Shown here: positions 34,991 to 42,904 of the stretch, piece after piece | How positions within the stretch are numbered: the first letter of the stretch is position 1 | Layout: each line of letters opens with the position of its first letter | Assembly: GCA_009840625.1 (NCBI GenBank) | Contig: VXNJ01000001.1 | Span: 496,001-560,000, forward strand | Source: Chloroflexota bacterium | GTDB lineage: Bacteria; Chloroflexota; UBA11872; VXNJ01 | DNA: 64,000 bases | Reading direction: 5' to 3' | The notes under the pieces: model-generated | The model's input: the letters and a program-made list of their open reading frames with translations, nothing else | Databases searched by the model: none | What the model was told of the DNA's origin: nothing | Position numbers and translations under genes: made by a program

Positions 34991-36415
34991 TCAGGCGACC
35001 AGCGGCGGACGTTCTTCGGCAAACGGCAGGATTTTTTCCAGCAGGCGCGAGTACGAGAGCACCATCTGGTCGGCAAAGCGCGGTCCCACGACCTGCAGGC
35101 CTACCGGCAGGTTGCCGGCGGCGAACCCCGCCGGACAACTGGCAGCCGGGTATCCGGTCAGGTTGAAGGTATAGGTGTGGGCTGCCCAGGAAAGCGGTTC
35201 CAGGCCATCAGCGTCGGCGGGAGCGTCCGTACCGACCTTCAGCGGCAGTACCGCCACCGTCGGCAGCAGCAGGACATCAAATCGCTCGAACAATTCCCGC
35301 CCCCGTGCCACCATTTCGCGGCGCCGGGCGCCGGCGGCGATCACCTTTTCGCGCGAGAGCGAAAGTCCGTGTTCGACCATTGCGACGTAGGTCGGTTCTA
35401 ACAGAGCGCGGTCGCGTTCCAGGTCGGCGCCGCTGCGCAGGGCGTAGTTCGTGCTGAACAGCGCCATAAAGTCCTCGCTCGGATCATCCCAGATGGCTCC
35501 GACTTCCTCGATCCGGCAACCTGCGTCGGAAAGCCGGTCGACGGCCGACCGGCAAACCGCGGCGACTTCCGGGTCGACCTGGGCAAAACCCAGCTCTGGC
35601 GCGTATGCGATGCGCGTGCGGGGCGGATCCAGCTCGTCGATCCCGGCCAGGTAATCCGGAACCGGCCCGGGCAGCGAAATGTTGTCGCGTTCGTCCGGAC
35701 CGGCCAGGACGTTAAGGGTCAGGGCCGCATCGGCCACCGTTCTGGTCATCGGCCCGCCGTGCGAGAGCTGGTCGGAATTTCCGATGGTCGGATACATTGG
35801 CACCCGCCCCAGCGACGGTTTGAGCCCATAGATTCCGGAGAAGGAACTCGGAATCCGGATAGATCCTCCGCCGTCGGTCCCAATCGCCACCGGCGCCATG
35901 CCGCCGGCGACCGCGACCGCCGATCCGCCGGATGAACCGCCGGGAGTGTGGGCCGGGTTCCAGGGGTTGCGGGTGATGCCGTGCAGGTAACTGTGGGTTA
36001 CCCCCATGTGTCCATACGCCGGCATGATCGTCTTGCCCAGAAGCACCGCGCCGGCGGCGCGCAACCGCTCCCAGATGATCGAATCTTCTGCGGCGATGCT
36101 GCCGGCGTTGGCCAGCGAGCCGTACGGTGCCGGCAGGCCCTTCACCAGTGTGTGGTCTTTAAGCACCACCGGCACGCCGCAGAGCGGACCGGCCCGGCCG
36201 GCGTCAATCTGGACCTGGGCCTGCCTGGCCTGCTCAAGGGCGTCTTCACAGACTAGGTAGAAAGCATTCAATCCCGGGTTGAAGCGCTCAATTCGATCCA
36301 GTAGCGCGCGGGCGACCTCGACCGCGCCGAGGCGGCGCTCGGAGTAGGCGCGCACCAGTTCGCGGGCCGAAGTGAATCCGATCGCCGCTGAATCGGGATT
36401 TGCGTCGCTGGGCAT
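34991..36415 (-). CDS. Amidase signature family hydrolase
   Basis: A 474-residue amidase-signature enzyme. The Ser-cisSer-Lys triad is visible as K86 (VVLKDH), S161 (GGSSGGSA) and S185 (GTDGGGSIRIPSSFSG). It lacks neighbours encoding GatB or GatC, so it is unlikely to be the GatA subunit; hydrolysis of small amides, nitrile products, urea derivatives or acylated amines is more likely. ATG 36415 is where homologues start; a longer open frame upstream covers the divergent promoter region and the start of the next gene. Confidence 0.9.
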   Translation of the reverse strand: MPSDANPDSAAIGFTSARELVRAYSERRLGAVEVARALLDRIERFNPGLNAFYLVCEDALEQARQAQVQIDAGRAGPLCGVPVVLKDHTLVKGLPAPYGSLANAGSIAAEDSIIWERLRAAGAVLLGKTIMPAYGHMGVTHSYLHGITRNPWNPAHTPGGSSGGSAVAVAGGMAPVAIGTDGGGSIRIPSSFSGIYGLKPSLGRVPMYPTIGNSDQLSHGGPMTRTVADAALTLNVLAGPDERDNISLPGPVPDYLAGIDELDPPRTRIAYAPELGFAQVDPEVAAVCRSAVDRLSDAGCRIEEVGAIWDDPSEDFMALFSTNYALRSGADLERDRALLEPTYVAMVEHGLSLSREKVIAAGARRREMVARGRELFERFDVLLLPTVAVLPLKVGTDAPADADGLEPLSWAAHTYTFNLTGYPAASCPAGFAAGNLPVGLQVVGPRFADQMVLSYSRLLEKILPFAEERPPLVA

Positions 36416-36497
36416 TGCGCGGGCACAATCTAGCGGGGCTGGACTCGCCGTGATTATGCGAAGCGCCCGCAATCTCAAATGGCAACAGGCGATCAAG

Positions 36498-37343
36498 ATG
36501 CTGGTTACATCCGAACAACGCGAAGCATTCGAGCGCGACGGGTATTTCGTCACCGACAAGCTTTTCACCGACGAATTGCTCGATTCGACCGCAGACGATT
36601 TTGAGCGCCTGCGCAATATCATGGACGCCGAGCGGGCCGAGGACGGTGGCGACTCGATCAACATCGTCGGTCGCAACTTCATCTGGGACATGCACGACAA
36701 GAGTTCCGCCGCACGCCAGCTGGCGGTCGGCGAGACGATGTCGCAGCTGGCAATGGAGCTGATCGGGGACGACGTCCGGCTCTACTGGGACCAGGCAGTC
36801 ACCAAGGCCCCGCGAACCGGCGGCAAATTCGACTGGCACCAGGATTCGGGCTACTACCCGATCGTTCCGGAGGAATACCTGACCATCTGGCTGCCGCTGC
36901 ACGACGTCAACGAGCACAACGGTACCCTCGCAGTCATGCCGGGGTCGCACCGGTGGGGCCTGCAAGAACACAAAAAGGCCGAGGATTCGCCCGATCTGGT
37001 GGGCTACGACGGCGACGACCCGGGCGTGACGATCGACGTGGCCAAAGGACATGCGATCGCAATGTCATCGATGTGCCTGCACCGCTCCGGCCCCAACCAG
37101 TCGGACCAGGCCCGGCTGGCGTACGTAATCCAGTTCTGCCCGTCATTTGCCATCGATCCCAACACCGGGGGTCCGCGGGGGGCCTGGATCGAAGTGGCCC
37201 GGGGCGGCGAAGTGGTTTGCGATCAACTGCCGGAAGGCGAACTCGGCGAGTTGGGAGTCGGGAACTCGACCAAGCAACAAGTTACCGGAATCAACGCCCG
37301 CAAGTCTGGAAAGAAGCCCCGCCCGCTGGGAGGGCGCGTCTAA
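36498..37343 (+). CDS. Phytanoyl-CoA dioxygenase (PhyH) family protein
   Basis: A 281-residue Fe(II)/2-oxoglutarate-dependent dioxygenase. Iron ligands are seen in FDWHQDSGYY (His and Asp) and CLHRSGPNQS (distal His), with an Arg for 2-oxoglutarate downstream. The start motif EAFERDGYFVTD is typical. I chose ATG 36498; an in-frame ATG at 36456 would add 14 residues. Divergent from the amidase across about 80 bases. The family hydroxylates very diverse small molecules and no substrate can be assigned. Confidence 0.88.
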   Translation: MLVTSEQREAFERDGYFVTDKLFTDELLDSTADDFERLRNIMDAERAEDGGDSINIVGRNFIWDMHDKSSAARQLAVGETMSQLAMELIGDDVRLYWDQAVTKAPRTGGKFDWHQDSGYYPIVPEEYLTIWLPLHDVNEHNGTLAVMPGSHRWGLQEHKKAEDSPDLVGYDGDDPGVTIDVAKGHAIAMSSMCLHRSGPNQSDQARLAYVIQFCPSFAIDPNTGGPRGAWIEVARGGEVVCDQLPEGELGELGVGNSTKQQVTGINARKSGKKPRPLGGRV

Positions 37344-37353
37344 AGGCCATTGT

Positions 37354-37382
37354 CTGGCGGCGGCGCAATGCGCTACCGCCAG
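37354..37382 (+). terminator. GC-rich hairpin downstream of PhyH gene
   Basis: CTGGCGG (37354-37360) pairs with CCGCCAG (37376-37382), and inside it GCGC pairs with GCGC around an AAT loop. It starts ten bases after the PhyH stop, in a 164-base convergent gap. No T-tract follows on the plus strand, so it may act as a transcript-end stabiliser or a Rho-related site and not as a classic intrinsic terminator. I see nothing else in the gap. Confidence 0.35.
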
Positions 37383-37507
37383 AACAAAAACCAGGGGCTT
37401 GCGGACCTTCAGTGGAGCGGGCGACGCTCGAGGACGCTAATCCGCCGCCTCCGACTTCCAAGTCCCGGTGAAATTGCCGGGCTAGGTCAAGATCTCGCCG
37501 GAATCGT

Positions 37508-38362
37508 TTATCCCGGAAAAAGCACGTCCACCGGCGGAGCAGCCGGAATTATCTCGGCCGCGGCCGCCCGCCGGTAAAGCTCGGCAAGCGCCGCGACGCC
37601 GTCGTCTCCCATGTCGTAGGTGAGATCGTTCACGTACATCTTGGCGAACTTCTCGCCGCGCTCGGCGTCGATCCCGCGGCCGAACTGCAGCGCGTAATCA
37701 ACCGCGGCGGCATTATTGGCAAACGCCGCCCGGATGCTGCCTTGCAGCGCGTCGAGCAGTTGCAGGCGCAGGTCCGACGGCAACGACCGCTTGACGCAGT
37801 CGAGCCCCAGCGGCAACGGCAGGCCGGTTTCTTCAAACCAGACCTGACCCAGATCGCAGATCTTGTAGAGCCCGGCGTCAACGTAGGTGAGCTGCCCCTC
37901 GTGGATCACGACCGCCGCGGCAAGTTCGCCGTCGGCAACCGGCTCCATAACCTGATCGAACGGCAGCTGCACCGCCTCAACCGTAGGAAGGAACATCTTC
38001 GAGAGCATGAAAGCAGTGGTGTGCGGCCCCGGCATGGCCACCCGCTTCCCGGCCAGATCGGGCAGCGCGCAAGGCTCGCGGCTCACTACCAGCGGGCCGT
38101 AACCGAGCCCCATCGAGGCGCCGCAACAGAGGATCTGGTAGTCGGCGGCCACGTCCGGATAGACGGCCGCCGAAATCGCGGTCATATCCAATTCGGCCCG
38201 CAGGGCACGTTCGTTAAGACTCTGGATGTCTTCGAGCACCTCGCGGTGCCGGTACCTGGCACCATCGCCGATCCCGACCAGGTCGTGGGTGATCGCATAG
38301 AACATGAAAGCATCGTCGGCGTCCGGACTGTGCCCGATCGTCAGTTCGCCAATCCCGGCCAT
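37508..38362 (-). CDS. mqnD: 1,4-dihydroxy-6-naphthoate synthase MqnD
   Basis: A 284-residue protein of the periplasmic-binding-like MqnA/MqnD family. It opens with LTIGHSPDADDAFMFYA, contains MPGPHTTAFML and VVIHEGQLTY, and ends with the MqnD-type segment LTYDMGDDGVAALAELY. MqnD cleaves cyclic dehypoxanthine futalosine to 1,4-dihydroxy-6-naphthoate in the alternative menaquinone pathway. It is last in the mqnE-A-C-D order and its ATG shares a base with the mqnC stop. The MqnA-like fold makes family-level confusion possible, but MqnA is separately present. Confidence 0.88.
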   Translation of the reverse strand: MAGIGELTIGHSPDADDAFMFYAITHDLVGIGDGARYRHREVLEDIQSLNERALRAELDMTAISAAVYPDVAADYQILCCGASMGLGYGPLVVSREPCALPDLAGKRVAMPGPHTTAFMLSKMFLPTVEAVQLPFDQVMEPVADGELAAAVVIHEGQLTYVDAGLYKICDLGQVWFEETGLPLPLGLDCVKRSLPSDLRLQLLDALQGSIRAAFANNAAAVDYALQFGRGIDAERGEKFAKMYVNDLTYDMGDDGVAALAELYRRAAAAEIIPAAPPVDVLFPG

Positions 38363-39471
38363 CAGACCGCCACCGGATCTGCGATCTGTTCAAGCACCCG
38401 GTATTTCGTATCGCGCCGTGCCGGTTTGAAACCGGCTTCGCGGATCATGAGCTGAACTTCGGCCTCGGTCGTCCGGTTGTAATGACCGGCCTCGTTCATC
38501 ACGTTCTCGTCGAACAGCGTGCCGCCGAAATCGTCGGCCCCGAAGTGCAGGGCGATCTGGCCGGTCTTCTTGCCTTCGGAAAACCAGCTGGCGTCGATGT
38601 GATCGAAATTGTCCAGGTACAGCCGCGCCAGCGCCAGGATCCGCAAGTACTTGTTGGGCCCGGCCCGCTTGCGGCCCAGGCGGCGACCCAGCGGCGTGTC
38701 GCCGGGAGAGAAGCTCCAGGGGACGAATGCGTGGAAGTAGCCCGGCCCGGGTTCATCCTGAAGGTCCCGGATCCGGTCCAGGTGCTCGACGATGTCGGCG
38801 TCGGTCTCCACGTGCCCGTACATCATCGTCGCCGTCCCGGTGAATCCGACCCCGTGGGCCGCGCGCAGGATCTTTATCCATTCGTCGGCATCCATCTTCA
38901 GCGGCGAGATCTTGTGCCGCACCCGGTTGGTCAGGACCTCGGCGCCACCACCGGGCAAAGTCCTCTGACCGGCTTCCCAGAGAGCCTCGAAAATCGCGGA
39001 GTAGGACTCTCCGCTGACCTGGGCCATTTTGAAAATCTCCGGGGCCGACCAGAAATGGGGCGTCACCTGTGGATGGGCGGCGAGGACGGCGCGTACCAAG
39101 TCGGTGTAATAGGTCAGCGGCAGGTTCGGGTGAAGGCCGCCCTGCATGAGCACGGTCGTGCATCCCATTTCGGCGGCCCGCCCGACCTGCTCGACGATCT
39201 CGTCGGCGGTGTAGGTGTAAGCGCCCTGCTCGGCGCCGGACCCCGGGGGCCGATAAAACGCGCAGAACGAGCAGTAGGCGTCGCAGATGTTGGTGTAGTT
39301 GAGGTTCGTGTCGACTACGTAAGTGACCACCGGATCGGGGTGCCGCGCAAAGCGGGCCTCTGCGGCCAGCTGGCCCAGCTCCAGCAGGTCGGCGCGCTCC
39401 AAAAGATAGAGACCGTCGGCGCTATCCAGCCGTTCGTTGGCGACGAGTTTGGCGCGGATGGCATCGATCAT
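38362..39471 (-). CDS. mqnC: Cyclic dehypoxanthine futalosine synthase MqnC
   Basis: Radical SAM enzyme of 369 residues. The 4Fe-4S cysteines are C63, C67 and C70 in NICDAYCSFCAFYR. The block MQGGLHPNLPL and the GGGAEVL motif are shared by MqnC and MqnE; pairing with a separate MqnE in the same operon and the order identify this one as MqnC, which forms the spiro ring from dehypoxanthine futalosine. ATG 39471 overlaps the mqnA stop (ATGA). A longer frame upstream inside mqnA is not conserved. Confidence 0.9.
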   Translation of the reverse strand: MIDAIRAKLVANERLDSADGLYLLERADLLELGQLAAEARFARHPDPVVTYVVDTNLNYTNICDAYCSFCAFYRPPGSGAEQGAYTYTADEIVEQVGRAAEMGCTTVLMQGGLHPNLPLTYYTDLVRAVLAAHPQVTPHFWSAPEIFKMAQVSGESYSAIFEALWEAGQRTLPGGGAEVLTNRVRHKISPLKMDADEWIKILRAAHGVGFTGTATMMYGHVETDADIVEHLDRIRDLQDEPGPGYFHAFVPWSFSPGDTPLGRRLGRKRAGPNKYLRILALARLYLDNFDHIDASWFSEGKKTGQIALHFGADDFGGTLFDENVMNEAGHYNRTTEAEVQLMIREAGFKPARRDTKYRVLEQIADPVAV

Positions 39472-40250
39472 CGGGAGACGCTCCGGGTTCGCACGCGGGC
39501 GTCCAATTCGAAGAACTGCTCCAGGCCGACCCGCTCGCGTTCGCCGAGACGGTAGCTGAATTTGGCCAGGTAGGATTCGATCTGCTCCTCCGTCATGCCC
39601 AGCCCCGGGCGGCGGTCCGCGATCTCCGAGACATCGGCGCCGTTGCGGGCCAGGTTGACCGAAAAATAGTCGGCCAGCTCCTCCAGGGCCGATTCGGATG
39701 CGCGGGGGCCGGCCAGCCACAGCGCGTACACGAATGGCGACCCGGAGAACTCGTACCAGGCCGCTCCCAGGTCGATCAAGTGTGGGAATTCGGCCGCCTG
39801 CTCGCTGAGGGCCTGGTCGCCGATCACCAGCTGGGCGTCGTTTTCGGGACCCAAGGGGTCGAATAGCAGGCCTTGGCCCAAGCCCCAGTACTCGTACAGG
39901 AGGACCTTCAGCAGCCGCAGCGAGGTCGCGGTCTCGGAAGTTACGCCGATGCGGGTACCGGGACTGAATTCTGAAGGCGGAATCCGCGAGCGGAGCAGCA
40001 CCGAACTGACCGGACCGGCGGCCGCGATCGTGAAGTTGCCGACCTGGGCAAACAGGTCGGGATGGTCGGCCAGGGCCACCGAGGGAAGCGGGGCGGCGTC
40101 GATCGTGCCGGCGGCTGCCAGGTCGTACATCTGGCGCGGCGGCAGCGAGACCGCGGCCGAGCGGATGGTGTCGCTGGCAAAAAACGGTTCGGTGTTCAGA
40201 TATGCGATCCGGCCCAGCCGCAGCCGTTGCAGCTCGGAGCTCTCAGGCAA
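39468..40250 (-). CDS. mqnA: Chorismate dehydratase MqnA
   Basis: A 260-residue periplasmic-binding-like enzyme that converts chorismate to 3-enolpyruvylbenzoate, the first step of the futalosine pathway. The family start LGRIAYLNTEPF, the block PLPSVALA and the aromatic segment AAWYEFSGSPFVYALW are present. Its start overlaps the end of mqnE by eight bases and its stop overlaps the mqnC start by four. Confidence 0.9.
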   Translation of the reverse strand: MPESSELQRLRLGRIAYLNTEPFFASDTIRSAAVSLPPRQMYDLAAAGTIDAAPLPSVALADHPDLFAQVGNFTIAAAGPVSSVLLRSRIPPSEFSPGTRIGVTSETATSLRLLKVLLYEYWGLGQGLLFDPLGPENDAQLVIGDQALSEQAAEFPHLIDLGAAWYEFSGSPFVYALWLAGPRASESALEELADYFSVNLARNGADVSEIADRRPGLGMTEEQIESYLAKFSYRLGERERVGLEQFFELDARVRTRSVSR

Positions 40251-41379
40251 AGACTTCCACCTCGCGGTAGAGGGCGTTGCGCGCCACCGGAATCTTGCCG
40301 GCGTCGCGCACCATCTGGGCCATCGCTTCCCGTTCGAGTCCCAGGGGACTCTCCGCCAGGGCAGCGTGGGCTATGCGCTCCTTGCCGATCGTGCCGTCGA
40401 GGTCGTCGGCGCCGAAATTGAGGCCGATCGCGGCGGTTTCGGCCCCGGTCATGATCCAATAGGACTTGATGTGCGGGACGTTGTCCAGCATCAGGCGCGA
40501 CACCGCCAGCATCTTCAGGTCATCGATTGCGGTGGCGCCGCGGTCAACCAGGCGGGTGGTCCCCAGCTGGTATTCGAGCGGAATGAAAGCCAGGAATCCA
40601 CCGGTCACGTCCTGTCCCTCGCGCAGGACGACCAGATGGTCGATCCGTTCCTCCAGCGTTTCTATGTGCCCGTATAGCAGCGTCGCATTCGAGCGCAGGC
40701 CGCGGCGGTGGGCCATGTGGTGGATGTCCATCCAGCGGTGACGGCCGATCTTGCCGCGGAACAGGAGTTTGCGTACGCGGTCGGAGAACACTTCCGCTCC
40801 GCCGCCGGGCATCGACTGTAATCCGGCATCGATCAATCGGTCGAATACCTCGTCCTCGCTGAGCTTGAAACGCTTGCAGAAGTAATCGATCTCGGCCGCC
40901 GTGAACGCCTTGATCTGCACGTTGGGGCGCTCGCGGCGGACCGTGCGCAGGAGCTCCTCGTACCACTCGAACGGCAGCGTGTGGTGATGCCCGCCGACCA
41001 GGTGCATTTCCTCCATCTCGGGGTGGATGGTTTCCAGGATTTCCTCGTAGGACATCTCGTAGGCGTGGTCGTCGCCGGGCTTGGCGGCGAAGTCGCAGAA
41101 TTTGCACGAAAGCACGCAGATGTTGGTCGGGTTCACCTGCACGTTCAGGACAAAGTAGACCTTGTCTCCCGAGACTCGCCGCTTGGCGAAATCGGCCATT
41201 CGTCCCAGCCCCAGGATGTCGGAGGTCTCAAGCAGCGCCAGACCGTCCGCCTTGGGTAATCGCTCGCCGGCGACGACTCTCTCCCAGATCGGCGCCAGGG
41301 CCGGGTCGCTGAATTTCAGATCGGGTACCGGTGTCGGAAGGCGTTCCGGAAGGTCGAAGACCAGATCCGATGAGCTCAA
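40243..41379 (-). CDS. mqnE: Aminodeoxyfutalosine synthase MqnE
   Basis: Radical SAM enzyme of 378 residues that joins 3-enolpyruvylbenzoate to the SAM-derived adenosyl group. Cluster cysteines are C88, C92 and C95 in NICVLSCKFCDF; HLVGGHHHTLPFEWY is a typical MqnE block. I chose TTG 41379 because a strong GGAGGG ribosome site lies seven bases upstream, and homology begins after it; an upstream ATG at 41529 would add 50 non-conserved Arg-rich residues. First gene of the mqn operon. The nucleosidase step (MqnB or MTAN) is not encoded here. Confidence 0.9.
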   Translation of the reverse strand: MSSSDLVFDLPERLPTPVPDLKFSDPALAPIWERVVAGERLPKADGLALLETSDILGLGRMADFAKRRVSGDKVYFVLNVQVNPTNICVLSCKFCDFAAKPGDDHAYEMSYEEILETIHPEMEEMHLVGGHHHTLPFEWYEELLRTVRRERPNVQIKAFTAAEIDYFCKRFKLSEDEVFDRLIDAGLQSMPGGGAEVFSDRVRKLLFRGKIGRHRWMDIHHMAHRRGLRSNATLLYGHIETLEERIDHLVVLREGQDVTGGFLAFIPLEYQLGTTRLVDRGATAIDDLKMLAVSRLMLDNVPHIKSYWIMTGAETAAIGLNFGADDLDGTIGKERIAHAALAESPLGLEREAMAQMVRDAGKIPVARNALYREVEVFA

Positions 41380-41384
41380 TTCTG

Positions 41385-41393
41385 CTCCCTCCG
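41385..41393 (-). promoter_or_regulatory. mqnE: Strong ribosome binding site deciding the mqnE TTG start
   Basis: On the minus strand CGGAGGGAG precedes TTG 41379 by about six bases. It is one of the best Shine-Dalgarno matches in the window and supports a rare TTG start over the distant ATG. Confidence 0.65.
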
Positions 41394-41647
41394 TGGGCTG
41401 GGAAGGCAACCGCGGCCGCGTTGCTCGCTCGTGCGGTCGAATCCCGTCCTGTCGTGGGTCCTTGGCAATTTTTTCGCGCCGGCGCCCGTAACCGGCAGTT
41501 TGCGGCGGCGCAATCCGGGCCCGATTCAATTATCGTTGCCTAGCATGCCGCGATCCCCGTAGCGCTCGTCGTCCAAAGCCTGCCGGGGCGGAACCGGAAT
41601 CGGCCGGTTGACGGCAGGCCGGATACTTGAACCGAAGGATCCAACCG

Positions 41648-41720
41648 GCCGGGATAGCTCAGCTGGCAGAGCAGCTGTTTTGTAAACAGCAGGTCGTGGG
41701 TTCGAGTCCCACTCCCGGCT
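41648..41720 (+). tRNA. tRNA-Thr (anticodon UGU)
   Basis: A complete 73-base cloverleaf without encoded CCA. Acceptor GCCGGGA pairs with TCCCGGC, discriminator T at 41720. The D arm is GCTC/GAGC, the anticodon stem GCTGT/ACAGC holds the loop TTTGTAA with anticodon TGT, and the T arm is GTGGG-TTCGAGT-CCCAC. Anticodon UGU reads ACA and wobble ACN codons. It lies alone between the divergent mqn operon and the convergent thiolase gene, which ends nine bases downstream. Confidence 0.97.
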
Positions 41721-41728
41721 CCGCGCCG

Positions 41729-42904
41729 CTAGGCGGCGCCAACCTCCACCAGAGCCGCCTTGCCCATCCCGCCGCCGACGCAGAGGGCCGCCACCCCGCG
41801 GCCGCCGCCGCGCCGCACCAGTTCGTGGACCAGACTGATCAGGATCCGGGCGCCGGTGGCTCCCAGCGGGTGGCCCAGGGCGACCGCGCCCCCATTTACA
41901 TTGACCCGTTCCTGCGAGATCCCAAGATCTGCCAGCACCGCCAGAACCTGCCCGGCGAAAGCCTCGTTGATTTCGAGCAGGTCGATTTCGCCCAGCGACT
42001 GGCCATGCTCTCGCAGGAGTTTTCGAATCGCCGGGGCCGGGGCGATGCCCATCCGCCGCGGGTCGACTCCGACGGTCGTAAACCCCTGCAGGCGGGCCAG
42101 CGTGGTCAGGCCCAACTGGTGCGCAAATCCGCGTTCGGCAACCAAAACAAGCGCTGCGCCGTCGGCGAGTCCCGATGCGTTGCCGGCGGTTACTGAACCA
42201 TTAGGCGCAAATACCGGACGCAGCCGGGCCAGTCCTTGGAGGTCACTGTCGCGAGGCAGTTCGTCAACCTCGAGTCCAGCCGCCTCCGGGTTGTCGGCGC
42301 TGCGCAGCGGCAGGATTTCTTCGGCCAATTTGGCGGCCGCCGCCCGGTAACGCTGTTGGCTCTGCAGCGCGTAGGCGTCCTGGAGTTCCCGCGACAGACC
42401 GTATTCGAAATTGATTTCCTCGGCGGTCTCGCCCATGTGAATGTGTTCAAGCGCGCAGGTCAGTCCGTCGACCAGGATCAGGTCCTCGACTTCGGCCGGC
42501 CCGTATTGGCGACCGCGGCGCAGGCGCCGCAACAGGTGCGGCGCGGTCGACATCGAATCCACCCCGCCGGCCAGGACCAGCCGGGCGCGCCCGGACTCTA
42601 CCTGCACGGCCGCCAGTTCGATCGCGGTCAATCCGCTGGCGCAGACCTGGTTCACGGTCAGCGCCGGGCGATCGGCAGGGACCCCGGCGCCGATCGCAAC
42701 CTGACGCGCCACGTTCATTCCCTGTCCCCCCTGGAGAACGCAGCCCAGGATCGTTTCGTCGATATCTTTGGGGTCGATCGAGAATCTGCGCCAGAACTCC
42801 ACCGCCAGGGCCCCGCCCAGTGCGCCGGCCGAGAGCTTGCCCAGGCCCCCGCCCAATCGACCGATGGGGCTGCGCGCGGCAGCGGCCAGGACCGCCTCAG
42901 GCAT
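41729..42904 (-). CDS. Thiolase family acetyl-CoA C-acetyltransferase
   Basis: A 391-residue thiolase. C88 in VNQVCASGL is the acyl-accepting Cys; NEAFA, GGAVALGHPLGATGA with the catalytic His, and the C-terminal CVGGGMG with the second Cys are all present. Directly downstream of acetoacetyl-CoA synthetase with an eight-base overlap, so it most likely splits acetoacetyl-CoA into two acetyl-CoA. Biosynthetic direction or longer 3-ketoacyl substrates remain possible. Confidence 0.93.
   Translation of the reverse strand: MPEAVLAAAARSPIGRLGGGLGKLSAGALGGALAVEFWRRFSIDPKDIDETILGCVLQGGQGMNVARQVAIGAGVPADRPALTVNQVCASGLTAIELAAVQVESGRARLVLAGGVDSMSTAPHLLRRLRRGRQYGPAEVEDLILVDGLTCALEHIHMGETAEEINFEYGLSRELQDAYALQSQQRYRAAAAKLAEEILPLRSADNPEAAGLEVDELPRDSDLQGLARLRPVFAPNGSVTAGNASGLADGAALVLVAERGFAHQLGLTTLARLQGFTTVGVDPRRMGIAPAPAIRKLLREHGQSLGEIDLLEINEAFAGQVLAVLADLGISQERVNVNGGAVALGHPLGATGARILISLVHELVRRGGGRGVAALCVGGGMGKAALVEVGAA

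Noticed and set aside
41608-41636. TTGACG upstream of tRNA-Thr as a -35 box
   Set aside because: No -10-like hexamer occurs at 16-18 bases; the only candidate, GATACT, is eight bases away.
41648-41720. tRNA-Thr as an integration site for a mobile element
   Set aside because: No integrase, no repeated 3' tRNA end and no foreign-looking genes flank it.
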